Positions 18,928 through 27,086 of a stretch of DNA of 64,000 bases are shown one piece after another (positions within the stretch are counted from its first letter, which is position 1; every line of letters begins with the position of its first letter). Where the stretch lies: contig NZ_JAUCZC010000019.1 in NCBI RefSeq assembly GCF_030373265.1, positions 1-64,000 of the forward strand, given 5' to 3'. The translations under genes and the position numbers were made by a program. Source of the stretch: Blastomonas sp. (GTDB lineage Bacteria; Pseudomonadota; Alphaproteobacteria; Sphingomonadales; Sphingomonadaceae). The notes beneath the pieces are model-generated. The model was not told the DNA's origin. It worked only from the letters and a program-made list of their open reading frames with translations, and searched no databases.

Positions 18928-20441
18928 GCCTGACCGCCCATCTGGCGATTGCCCCCATCGTCATCCCCGCATTGGCAGCGCCTTTAGCGCTGCTGCTGAT
19001 GCGGCGCACGCGGCACCTGGCCGTATCGATCTCGTTCGCCTCGTGCGCGGCGATGCTGCTGGCGGCTCTGGTGCTGCTCAATGCATCAGCCGACGGCACC
19101 ATCCGCACCTATGCACTGGGCGACTGGCCCGCGCCGTTCGGCATCGTGCTGGTCATCGACCGGCTGTCTTCGATCATGCTGACGCTGGCCGCGACAATGT
19201 CGATGATCGCCTTGATTCATGCGGTGGTGACCCGTGCGGACCGCAAAGGCTGGCATTTCCATCCGCTGTTCCAGTTTCAGATGCTCGGCCTGAACGGTGC
19301 ATTCCTCACCGGCGATCTGTTCAACCTGTTCGTGTTCTTCGAGGTGCTGCTGATCGCATCCTACAGCCTGATGCTGCACGGGCAGGGGCCTGCCCGGCTG
19401 AAGGCAGGGGTGCAGTATGTCATCGTCAACATCGTCGGATCCTCGTTGTTCCTGATCGCGCTGGGACTGCTTTATGCGCTCACGGGCACGCTCAACATGG
19501 CCGATATGGGCCTGCGCGTCGCCGCGCTCGGTCCCGATGATCAAGGGCTTTTGCGGGTGGCGGCGCTGTTGCTGGTGAGCGTGTTCGCGCTCAAGGCGGC
19601 GCTGGTCCCGCTGCATCTTTGGCTGCCGCGGACCTATGCGGTCACCACGCCCGCGATCGCGTCCTTGTTCGCGATCATGACCAAGGTCGGCGTCTACTCG
19701 ATCATCCGCGTGGTACCGCAGATCTTCGGCGATGGTGCAGGCGCGGCCGCCTGGGCGCCGGCCCCCTATCTGCTGCCCGCTGCCGCGCTGACCGCGGTCG
19801 TCGGCTTTGCCGGTGTGTTCGTCGCCCGCAACCTGTCCGAACAGGCCGCCTATGCGGTGATCGGCTCGACCGGAACGCTGCTGATCGCGGTGGCCGGCTG
19901 GCAGCCCGATACGCTGGCGGCTGCGATCTATTATCTGGTGCATTCGACTCTCGCCGGCGCGGCGCTGTTTCTTGTGGCCGATGTCGTCGCGCGCCGCCGC
20001 GCCAGCTTCGGCGATACCGCAACCCCGGGGCCGGTGTTCAGCCAGCGCCAGTTGGCCGGGCTGCTGTTCATGGCCGCTGCGATTGCCGCCACCGGTCTGC
20101 CGCCTTTGTCCGGCTTCATCGGCAAGCTGCTGATCCTGGAATCGGTGTTCGATACGCCCGGCTGGGGCTGGGCATGGGGCGTGATCCTCGCCACCACGCT
20201 GATCGGCGTGATCGGCTTTGCCCGCACCGGCAGCGCGATCTTCTGGAAGGAAACCCCGCCGACCGATGGCGCCCGGCCCGTCGTCGTGTCGAAGGCTGAT
20301 ATGGCGGCGCCTGCGATCGCCATCGCGCTGCTGGCGGCATGGTCGATTGGCGCGGGCCCGGCGACGGCTTATGGTGCCGCCGCAGCGAACCAGATTCTCG
20401 ACGCTGCCGCCACCGCCCGCGCCGTTCTGGGAGAGCCGTGA
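18924..20441 (+). CDS. mrpD: Na+/H+ antiporter subunit D (NuoN/NuoM-like)
   Basis: 505-aa membrane subunit homologous to the antiporter-like complex I subunits. It begins MSLTAHLAIAPIVIPALAAP. Signatures include NGAFLTGDLFNLFVFFEVLLIASYSL, ALVPLHLWLPRTYAVTTPAIASLFA and the TGLPPLSGFIGKL segment. About 14 membrane segments. ATG 18924 overlaps the mrpC stop. It is the second proton-path subunit of the complex. Confidence 0.94.
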   Translation: MSLTAHLAIAPIVIPALAAPLALLLMRRTRHLAVSISFASCAAMLLAALVLLNASADGTIRTYALGDWPAPFGIVLVIDRLSSIMLTLAATMSMIALIHAVVTRADRKGWHFHPLFQFQMLGLNGAFLTGDLFNLFVFFEVLLIASYSLMLHGQGPARLKAGVQYVIVNIVGSSLFLIALGLLYALTGTLNMADMGLRVAALGPDDQGLLRVAALLLVSVFALKAALVPLHLWLPRTYAVTTPAIASLFAIMTKVGVYSIIRVVPQIFGDGAGAAAWAPAPYLLPAAALTAVVGFAGVFVARNLSEQAAYAVIGSTGTLLIAVAGWQPDTLAAAIYYLVHSTLAGAALFLVADVVARRRASFGDTATPGPVFSQRQLAGLLFMAAAIAATGLPPLSGFIGKLLILESVFDTPGWGWAWGVILATTLIGVIGFARTGSAIFWKETPPTDGARPVVVSKADMAAPAIAIALLAAWSIGAGPATAYGAAAANQILDAAATARAVLGEP

Positions 20442-20442
20442 T

Positions 20443-20928
20443 ATGCGCCGCCTGATCCCGCATCCCGGGCTTTCGGTCCTGCTGGTCATCATCTGGCTGC
20501 TGATGGCCAACGAGCCGACAGTGGGCGGACTGCTGGTCGGCATCGTCATCGGCATTCTGCTGCCGATCTTTACCGCGCCGTTCTGGCCGGGCCGCCCGGA
20601 TGTCAACTACCGTGCAGGCGTGGCGTATCTGCTGCTGGTGTTGTGGGACATCGTGGTTGCCAATTTCGAGATTGCCTGGATCATCCTGTTCCGCCGCAAC
20701 CGCGATCTGCGCCCCGCCTGGCTGTCGATCCCGATGGAGCTCGATACACCCGAGGCGATCACCGTGCTGGCCGGTACGATCAGCCTGACGCCCGGCACCG
20801 TATCATCCGATGTGTCGGCCTGCGGCAACTATCTGCTGGTGCATGCGCTTGACGCGCCCGATCCCGAAGCTGAAATCGCCCGGATCAAGGCGCGCTACGA
20901 GGCGCGTCTGAAAAGGGTCTTCAAATGA
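20443..20928 (+). CDS. mrpE: Na+/H+ antiporter subunit E
   Basis: 161-aa MrpE/MnhE subunit: two or three N-terminal membrane segments (LSVLLVIIWLLM; GGLLVGIVIGILLPIF), then the conserved cytoplasmic domain with LTPGTVSSDVS and YLLVHALDAPDPE. The gene starts 1 base after the mrpD stop and its stop overlaps mrpF. It is needed for full complex activity in studied Mrp systems. Confidence 0.93.
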   Translation: MRRLIPHPGLSVLLVIIWLLMANEPTVGGLLVGIVIGILLPIFTAPFWPGRPDVNYRAGVAYLLLVLWDIVVANFEIAWIILFRRNRDLRPAWLSIPMELDTPEAITVLAGTISLTPGTVSSDVSACGNYLLVHALDAPDPEAEIARIKARYEARLKRVFK

Positions 20929-21194
20929 TCTCCTATGCCATCACCTTCGCATTTGTCTGCCTGTCGCTGGCACTGGCGCTCAACCTGTGGCGCCTGCTCA
21001 AGGGCCCGACGGCGGGCGACCGTATCGTGGCGCTGGATACCATGGTGATCAACGCCATCGCCGTCATCATCGTGATCGGCATGCTGACCGTGAACGATAC
21101 GTATTACGAGGCGGCGCTGCTGCTCGCGATGGTCGGTTTCGTGGGGACGGTGGCCTATTGCAAGTTCCTGCTGCGCGGGGACATCGTCGAATGA
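20925..21194 (+). CDS. mrpF: Na+/H+ antiporter subunit F
   Basis: 89-aa membrane protein with three helices and the family motif RLLKGPTAGDRIVALDTMVINA. Length fits MrpF. It has 4-base overlaps with mrpE upstream and mrpG downstream. Confidence 0.93.
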   Translation: MISYAITFAFVCLSLALALNLWRLLKGPTAGDRIVALDTMVINAIAVIIVIGMLTVNDTYYEAALLLAMVGFVGTVAYCKFLLRGDIVE

Positions 21195-21613
21195 GCGGGC
21201 TCGGCATCCTGTTCGATGTGATCATCAGCGTGCTGATCGTCATCGGCGCAAGCTTCGCGTTGATCGGCAGCTGGGGCATGGTGCGTCTGCCGACGCTGAT
21301 GGAGCGGCTGCACGGGCCCACCAAGGCGACGACATTGGGGCTCGGCGGCATGCTGGTGGGCTCGATGCTCTACTTCATGCTCGGCGAGGGCCAATGGGCG
21401 CTGCACGAGCTGCTGATCTCGCTGTTCCTGTTCATCACGGCGCCGATCTCCGCCAACATGATCGCCAAGGTCCATCTGCACGAACTGCGCACCCAGGGCG
21501 ACGACGCGGTTGCTGGCCCGGCGGGTCGTCCGGCTGCTCCTTCCGACAAGGCCAATTGGGCGACCTATGAGGCTCCACATGCGGATTCTGTTGCAGCCAC
21601 GTCCGAAAGCTGA
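21191..21613 (+). CDS. mrpG: Na+/H+ antiporter subunit G
   Basis: 140-aa MrpG/MnhG subunit, last of the operon. Three membrane segments, with the signature GMVRLPTLMERLHGPTKATTLG and FITAPISANMIAK. The C-terminal 35 residues are hydrophilic and longer than in many MrpG proteins. Together the six genes encode a secondary antiporter that expels Na+ (or K+) in exchange for protons, supporting growth in salt or at alkaline pH. Confidence 0.93.
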   Translation: MSGLGILFDVIISVLIVIGASFALIGSWGMVRLPTLMERLHGPTKATTLGLGGMLVGSMLYFMLGEGQWALHELLISLFLFITAPISANMIAKVHLHELRTQGDDAVAGPAGRPAAPSDKANWATYEAPHADSVAATSES

Positions 21614-21793
21614 CCGGCGCGGGTGACGCGCCAGCGGCGGCAGCGTCAGCGCCTTCTTCGTTCTCGACGAGAACCGGATCGCTCGGTTGAAGATTGCGCC
21701 CTGATCCTGCGCACAGAACGATGAGCAGCGGTATGCGGGCTGGAGGCGGATAGGAGGACCGCCCCTGTCCGTACTATCACTTGCAGCTGAACG

Positions 21794-21868
21794 TGGCTGG
21801 GGTGGCAGGATTCGAACCTGCGAATGCCGGTACCAAAAACCGGTGCCTTACCACTTGGCGACACCCCA
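21794..21868 (-). tRNA. tRNA-Gln (anticodon TTG)
   Basis: Reading the minus strand gives a full cloverleaf: acceptor TGGGGTG / CACCCCA, D-arm TCGCCAAGTGGTAAGGC, anticodon stem CCGGT / ACCGG around loop TTTTGGT (anticodon TTG, glutamine), T-arm GCAGGTTCGAATCCTGC, discriminator G, and an encoded CCA end. Protein-like frames overlapping it are not genes. Confidence 0.97.
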
Positions 21869-21995
21869 ATGCCGTGCTCGCAGCGCTATTCACGGCCAAG
21901 GCCGGTGCAGCGCGGGAGCGGCCTATATACGGAAAAGCGTTGGCCCGCCAAGCGCCTTTTTGAGGCGCTGACGACGGGCTCGTGTGCGACGCAGA

Positions 21996-23081
21996 TCAGC
22001 CGATGCGGTGTACCCAACCGTTCGGGTCTGCCGCATCGCCGCGCTGGATCGATACCAGGGCCGAGCGCAGTGCGGAGGTTACCGGCCCCGACTGGTTGCC
22101 GCCGATGGTGAAGCTGCCGTCCGGGGACTTGACCGTGCCGACCGGGGTGACAACCGCTGCAGTACCGCAGGCAAAGGTCTCGCGGAGCGTGCCACTTTCG
22201 GCATCGGCGCGCCACTGGTCGATCGAATACGGCTCCTCGCGCACGGTCATCCCCAGGCCGCGCGCCAGATCGATGATCGAGGCACGGGTGATTCCCGGCA
22301 GGATCGTTCCGGTCAGCGGCGGGGTGACAATGGTGCCGTCGTCAAACACGAAGAACAGGTTCATGCCGCCCAGTTCCTCGACCCATTTATGCTCGGCCGC
22401 ATCCAGGAACACGACCTGGTCGCAGCCTTGCGCGGTGGCTTCGGCCTGCGCGACGAGGCTGGCGGCATAGTTGCCACCGCATTTGGCGGCGCCCGTGCCG
22501 CCGGGCGCAGCGCGGGTATAATGCTGCGACACCCAGATCGTCACCGGCGCGATGCCGCCCTTGAAGTACGCGCCCACCGGCGAGGCGATGGTGATGAACA
22601 GATATTGCTTCGCCGGGCGCACGCCCAGGAACACTTCGCTCGCGAACATGAACGGACGCAGATACAGCGCGCCGCCATCGACCTTGGGAAACCAGTCGCG
22701 GTCGATCCGCACCAGTTGCTCGACCGATTCGATGAACACATCCTTCGGCACCGCAGGCATCGCCATCCGCGCGGCCGATTCGTTGAAGCGCCGGGCATTG
22801 GCATCGGGGCGGAACAGGGCGGTGCTGCCATCGGCGAGCTTGTAGGCCTTCATGCCTTCGAAGATTTCCTGCGCATAATGCAGCACCGACGATGCCGGAT
22901 CCATCGGGATCGGCGCGCGCGCGGTGACCTGCGCGTCGTACCAGCCGCCCTTGTCCTCGTCATAGCGCACAACCACCATGTGATCGGTGAACAGCTTGCC
23001 GAAGCCGGGATCGGCCAGCGCCGCATCGCGCGCGCTTGCGGGGGTGGGGTTGGAGGTCGGCTCAACGGCAAAGGGCAGCAT
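21996..23081 (-). CDS. ilvE: Branched-chain amino acid aminotransferase
   Basis: 361-aa PLP enzyme that interconverts leucine, isoleucine and valine with their 2-oxo acids. Family features: HYAQEIFEGMKAYK, LYLRPFMFASEVFLGV, the PLP-lysine region GAAKCGGNYAASL, DAAEHKWVEELGGMN and SGTLRETFACGTAAVVTPVG. Length is standard for the large (class IV, BCAT2-like) form. Start ATG 23081 has AGGGGAT upstream. Divergent from a MarR regulator across 109 bases. leuC and leuD lie 7-10 kb away. Confidence 0.95.
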   Translation of the reverse strand: MLPFAVEPTSNPTPASARDAALADPGFGKLFTDHMVVVRYDEDKGGWYDAQVTARAPIPMDPASSVLHYAQEIFEGMKAYKLADGSTALFRPDANARRFNESAARMAMPAVPKDVFIESVEQLVRIDRDWFPKVDGGALYLRPFMFASEVFLGVRPAKQYLFITIASPVGAYFKGGIAPVTIWVSQHYTRAAPGGTGAAKCGGNYAASLVAQAEATAQGCDQVVFLDAAEHKWVEELGGMNLFFVFDDGTIVTPPLTGTILPGITRASIIDLARGLGMTVREEPYSIDQWRADAESGTLRETFACGTAAVVTPVGTVKSPDGSFTIGGNQSGPVTSALRSALVSIQRGDAADPNGWVHRIG

Positions 23082-23190
23082 GGTATCCCCTAAAACTGCA
23101 AGGATTATGGGTTATCGTATCGTCCCGATTGCTGGCCTTGCTGCAACGCGGGCTTGCCAAGACCTAATCGTGCTGGCAATCAAGGTCAAC

Positions 23191-23697
23191 ATGCCTGTCC
23201 CATCTTCCCCACCAGCATCCGCGCTGTTCCTGCGCGAGGATGAAATCCGGCACGGCGTCGAACTGCTGTTCTTCGGCTACACGCGGCTGACCAAATCGAT
23301 CGATGATCAGCTGGCCAAACAGGGATTGGGCCGTGCCCACCACCGCGCGCTGTATTTCATCGCGCGCAATCCCGATCTGACCGTGAGTCAGCTGCTGCGC
23401 GCGCTGGCGATCACCAAGCAGTCGCTGGGCCGGGTGCTGACCGAGTTGCAGCGCCGCGATTTGATCGAGACGCGCAGCGGCGAGACCGACCGGCGGCAGA
23501 AGCTGCTGCGGCTGACCTCTGCGGGGGCTGCGCTCGAGGCGGAGCTTTTCGATGCCTTGCGCACGCGGTTGTCGCAAGCATACCGGCGCGCCGGGCAGGA
23601 ATCGGTGACCGGCTTCTGGCGGGTGCTCGAAGGTCTGGTGCCCGAAGCTGATCGCGTGCTGCTCGCCGAGCTGGGCAGCGAGCGACGTCCCGGCTAA
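23191..23697 (+). CDS. MarR-family transcriptional regulator
   Basis: 168-aa winged-helix regulator: LGRAHHRALYFIARNPDLTVSQLLRAL, recognition region AITKQSLGRVLTELQRRDLIE, and the wing with DRRQKLLRLTSAG. ATG 23191 has AAGG five bases upstream. It diverges from ilvE and precedes the oxidoreductase and enoyl-CoA hydratase genes. It may control ilvE or the catabolic genes; ligand unknown. Confidence 0.9.
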   Translation: MPVPSSPPASALFLREDEIRHGVELLFFGYTRLTKSIDDQLAKQGLGRAHHRALYFIARNPDLTVSQLLRALAITKQSLGRVLTELQRRDLIETRSGETDRRQKLLRLTSAGAALEAELFDALRTRLSQAYRRAGQESVTGFWRVLEGLVPEADRVLLAELGSERRPG

Positions 23698-23841
23698 CGC
23701 GCCGGCCAAACGCCGGGGCATGACGCTAGGGCATAGGCGATTGCCATGCTCGCCTCGGAAATCGGCGACATTTCCGCTTTGCGCTGGCGCCTGCTTCTGC
23801 AATTCTGGCGGAAATCAGACAAAAATCAGGAGCGGACCTCA

Positions 23842-24864
23842 ATGGCCACCATGCGCAGCGTTGTGCTGAAAGCCCCGATTGCAGGCTTGCCGCAACCGGG
23901 CGATTTCACCTTTGCCCAAAGCGACATCCCTGCGCTCGACGACCATCAGTTCCTGATCGAACACCGTATCGCTTCGGTCGACCCGGGTGTGCGCTCGCGG
24001 CTTTCGGCAACGGGCGCGAGCTATGCGCCGCCGATTCCGCCGGGCGAGCGGATCGACGGGTTCGTCGTGGGCCAGGTGACCGAGAGCCGCAACACGCGCT
24101 ACCCGGTTGGCAGCTGGGTGACCGCGAGCGGCGGCTGGGGCAGCCATAGCATCAGCGACGGGCGCGGTTATATCCTGCCTTTGTCCGATAATGGTCTGCC
24201 GCGCTCGTTGTGGCTGGGGATCCTGGGCATTCCGGGGATGACGAGCTGGTTTGGCCTCAAGCGCGTCGGCCAAATGCGCGAGGGCGCGCATGTGCTGGTG
24301 ACATCGGCTGCCGGCGTCGTCGGTGCCACGGCTGGGCAGCTGGCCAGAGCCTGGGGCGCCGCCAGCGTGGTCGGCATCGCCGGCGGCCAGGACAAATGCG
24401 ACTGGCTGGTCAGCGAATGCGGCTTCGACGCGGCGATCGACTACAAGGCGGTCGATGATCTCGATGCCGCGATTGCCGCGGCCTGCCCCAAAGGCGTGGA
24501 CATATTGTTCGACAATGTCGGCAACGCGATGGTCGACCGCGTGCTGCCGATGATGCGGTTGAATGGCCATATCATCGTCTCCGGCCAGGTCGCGGACTAT
24601 AACGTTCCGCTGAGCGAGCGTGCCGGCATCACCAACACCGGCGAATTCATCGCCAAGCGCCTGACGATGCGCGGCATCCTGGTGTTCGACGACATTCCGC
24701 AGTTCGCCGCGGCGCAGGCCGAGATGGGCGCGATGATCGCTGACGGGACGCTCGTCTACCGCGAGGAAATGTTCGAGGGGCTCGAAGCAATGCCCGAGGC
24801 GTTCTGCGGCCTGTTCACCGGCGCCAGTTTCGGCCGCCGGCTGGTGCGACTGGGAGACTATTGA
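23842..24864 (+). CDS. Zinc-free medium-chain NADP-dependent oxidoreductase (PTGR/CurA-like)
   Basis: 340-aa medium-chain reductase related to prostaglandin/enone reductases. The dinucleotide fold contains HVLVTSAAGVVGATAGQLAR; IDYKAVDD and KGVDILFDNVGN follow. No structural zinc cysteines. Members reduce the double bond of 2-enoyl compounds with NADPH. AGGAG lies 9 bases before ATG 23842. The stop overlaps the next start by one base (TGATG), so it is co-translated with the enoyl-CoA hydratase. Confidence 0.88.
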   Translation: MATMRSVVLKAPIAGLPQPGDFTFAQSDIPALDDHQFLIEHRIASVDPGVRSRLSATGASYAPPIPPGERIDGFVVGQVTESRNTRYPVGSWVTASGGWGSHSISDGRGYILPLSDNGLPRSLWLGILGIPGMTSWFGLKRVGQMREGAHVLVTSAAGVVGATAGQLARAWGAASVVGIAGGQDKCDWLVSECGFDAAIDYKAVDDLDAAIAAACPKGVDILFDNVGNAMVDRVLPMMRLNGHIIVSGQVADYNVPLSERAGITNTGEFIAKRLTMRGILVFDDIPQFAAAQAEMGAMIADGTLVYREEMFEGLEAMPEAFCGLFTGASFGRRLVRLGDY

Positions 24865-25676
24865 TGAGCCAGGCTTTCCGGATCGAGGATCAGAGCTACA
24901 CCCGCTTCACATTCGAGCGCGATGGCCGCGTGCTGCGCGCGATCATCACCTCGGATCATCCCGTCAACGGCGTCGACGGCCCGATGCATGACGAGCTTGC
25001 GCGGGTGTTCACCGATTTGCAGCGCGATCACGACAGCGACATCATCGTGCTCACCGCCAAGGGGCGCGCATTCTGCGCAGGCGGTGACTTCGCCTGGTTC
25101 CAGCAGCAGATCGACGATCCGGCGAGCTTCCGCGCGATCGCCTGGGACGCCAAGCGCATCGTCACCAGCCTGCTCGAGATGGAAAAGCCGATATTGTGCC
25201 GGTTGAACGGCGCGGCGGCAGGGCTGGGCGCGACGATCGCCTTGCTGTGCGACATCATCGTGGCGGACGAGAAGGCGCTGATCGGCGACCCGCACGTCAA
25301 GGTCGGGCTGGTCGCGGGCGATGGCGGCGCGCTGATCTGGCCGCAATTGATCGGCTATGCCCGCGCCAAGGAGCTGCTGATGACCGGCGACATGCTGACC
25401 GCTGTCGAAGCCAAGGCGATGGGGCTGATCAACCATTCGGTGCCGGGCGACCAGCTGGACGCCAAGCTGGCTGAGATCATCGCCAAATTGCAGGGCAACC
25501 CCAAATGGGCGGTGCGCTGGACCAAGACGGTCACCAACATCCCGCTGCGCGCGCTGGCGGCGCAGATGATGGACGCGGCGATCGGTTGGGAGAGCGTCTC
25601 CAACTATCTCGGCGATCGGCGCGAGGCGGTGGCCGCGATGGCCGAGAAGCGCGCGCCCAAGCTGACGGGGGAGTGA
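24864..25676 (+). CDS. Enoyl-CoA hydratase/isomerase family protein
   Basis: 270-aa crotonase-fold protein. The oxyanion-hole motifs are visible: KGRAFCAGGDF and LNGAAAGLGATIALLCDIIVAD. ADEKALIGDPHVKVGLVAGDGG and ELLMTGDMLTAVEAKAMGLIN follow. The usual hydratase glutamate in the third helix appears replaced (HVKVGLVAGDGGALIWP), so the reaction may be isomerisation or ring cleavage rather than classical hydration. Translationally coupled to the preceding reductase; part of an acyl-CoA catabolic cluster. Confidence 0.88.
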   Translation: MSQAFRIEDQSYTRFTFERDGRVLRAIITSDHPVNGVDGPMHDELARVFTDLQRDHDSDIIVLTAKGRAFCAGGDFAWFQQQIDDPASFRAIAWDAKRIVTSLLEMEKPILCRLNGAAAGLGATIALLCDIIVADEKALIGDPHVKVGLVAGDGGALIWPQLIGYARAKELLMTGDMLTAVEAKAMGLINHSVPGDQLDAKLAEIIAKLQGNPKWAVRWTKTVTNIPLRALAAQMMDAAIGWESVSNYLGDRREAVAAMAEKRAPKLTGE

Positions 25677-25699
25677 GAATGGCCATTATTTCGCCCACC

Positions 25700-25784
25700 G
25701 CCGTCATTCCCGCGAACGCGGGAATCCCGTTTTCTGCTCGATCTACGCGACCAGGCGGGACCCCCGCCTTCGCGGGGGTGACGG
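25700..25784. repeat. Palindromic intergenic repeat, type C (copy 1)
   Basis: Element beginning CCGTCATTCCCGCGAACGCG and ending CCCGCCTTCGCGGGGGTGACG, with inverted ends around a variable middle (CGTCA...TGACG). A second copy with the same ends lies at 32191-32273. It sits between two genes of the catabolic cluster. Confidence 0.85.
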
Positions 25785-25799
25785 GGAGGGGATAGGCGT

Positions 25800-26966
25800 A
25801 TGACCTTGCAAACCTTCACCGACGAGCCCGATCACGTCTCCGCGCTGCGCGCAACGCTGCAGCGCTTCGTTGCCGAACATGCCCCACGCGAGGCGCGGCA
25901 GGCGTGGGACAAGGCGGCGCGCTGGCCACGCGATGTCTATAGCAAACTCAATGAATTGGGTCTGACGGCTCTGACCGTGCCTGAAGAATATGGCGGGGCA
26001 GGGCAGGATCTGGTTGCCGCGATCGCGGTCATCGAGGAGCTTGCCGCCGCCGGTCCGTGCCTGGCCGGCCCGTTCATCCACACCAGCTTCTATGGCGGCA
26101 TGAACTTGAGTGAAAACGGATCGCCCGAGCAGAAGGCCGAATTCCTGCCGCGCCTGGCCAAGGGCGAGATGTTCTTCGCTTATGGCCTGTCCGAACCCAA
26201 TGTCGGCGGCGACCTCGCCAGCGTCGAGACCCGCGCGGTGCGTGAGGGCGACGAGATCGTGATCAACGGGTCGAAACGCTGGTGCACCGGCGCGGACTGG
26301 GCCGACTACATCTATTGCCTGGTGCGCTCGGGCCCGCCGGAGGATCGCTACAAGAACCTGTCGTTCGTGCTGGTGCCGACCAAGGCGCCCGGCGTGACGA
26401 TGCAGGACATCGAACACGTCAACCTGCGCTACACCCACAGCCAGGACGTCTATTTCGACAATGTCCGGTTGCCTGCATCCGCCATCGTCGGCGGCGAGGC
26501 GATGTGGAACAAGGGCTGGAAGCTGCTTGCCGGCCGCGCGCTCGATGTCGAGAAGCTCGAGATTTCCGCGGTGGCGTTGGGCATCGCGCGCGCGGCGATC
26601 GACGAAGCCTGGGGCTATGCGCAGGAACGCGTGCAATTCGGCAAGCCGATCAGCCAGCACCAGGCGATCCGCCACAAATTGGTCGCCGCGCGCACCAAAT
26701 GGCAGGCGGCGCGGCACATGCTCTATCATGCCGCGTGGCTGGCCCATGAGGGGCGGCCCTGCTCGATCGAGACCAGCATGGCGAAGCTGTTTGTCGCGGA
26801 TACGGGCGTGGAGATTGCGCTGATCTGCCAGCAGGTGATGGGCTCGTATGCGCTCAGCGACGCCTATGAGATGGAACGCCACGTCCGCGATCTGCTCGGC
26901 ATGCCGATCGTCGGCGGATCGAGCGACATGCAGCGCAACAATCTGGCAAGCCTGATGAGGCTTTGA
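25800..26966 (+). CDS. Acyl-CoA dehydrogenase
   Basis: 388-aa flavoprotein of the acyl-CoA dehydrogenase family. Motifs: ALTVPEEYGGAGQDL, FFAYGLSEPNVGGDLASVETRA (FAD/substrate contact), INGSKRWCTGADWADYIYC, and the C-terminal helical domain with QERVQFGKPISQHQAIRHKL and RDLLGMPIVGGSSDMQRNNLA. Oxidises an acyl-CoA to the 2-enoyl-CoA, passing electrons to ETF. The C-terminal GGSSDMQ replaces the common GG(T)xxI-type ending. Follows repeat type C. Confidence 0.9.
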   Translation: MTLQTFTDEPDHVSALRATLQRFVAEHAPREARQAWDKAARWPRDVYSKLNELGLTALTVPEEYGGAGQDLVAAIAVIEELAAAGPCLAGPFIHTSFYGGMNLSENGSPEQKAEFLPRLAKGEMFFAYGLSEPNVGGDLASVETRAVREGDEIVINGSKRWCTGADWADYIYCLVRSGPPEDRYKNLSFVLVPTKAPGVTMQDIEHVNLRYTHSQDVYFDNVRLPASAIVGGEAMWNKGWKLLAGRALDVEKLEISAVALGIARAAIDEAWGYAQERVQFGKPISQHQAIRHKLVAARTKWQAARHMLYHAAWLAHEGRPCSIETSMAKLFVADTGVEIALICQQVMGSYALSDAYEMERHVRDLLGMPIVGGSSDMQRNNLASLMRL

Positions 26967-26973
26967 CGAATAT

Positions 26974-27080
26974 GCCCTTTCTCCTTCAGGGGAGAGGGAA
27001 GAGCCGCGCAGCGGCGAAGGGAGAGGGGCTGGTGAGCGGGAATTCCCCTCTCCTAACCTCTCCCCTGAACGGGAGAGGGA
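26974..27080. repeat. Palindromic intergenic repeat, type D
   Basis: Inverted repeat between two acyl-CoA dehydrogenase-family genes: CCCTTTCTCC...GGGGAGAGGG on one side, CCCCTCTCC...GAACGGGAGAGGG on the other, with GCCGCGCAGCGGCGAAGG in the middle. The right end runs into the next ribosome-binding region (GGGAGAGGGACTTTTT before the ATG at 27087). Confidence 0.75.
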
Positions 27081-27086
27081 CTTTTT

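Noticed and set aside
19086-20606. 506-codon open frame on the minus strand
   Set aside because: Antisense to mrpD/mrpE, both clearly real; His/Gln/Arg-rich shadow.
21646-21864. Small protein overlapping the tRNA
   Set aside because: It runs antisense-free through the tRNA-Gln gene and its sequence is explained by the tRNA.
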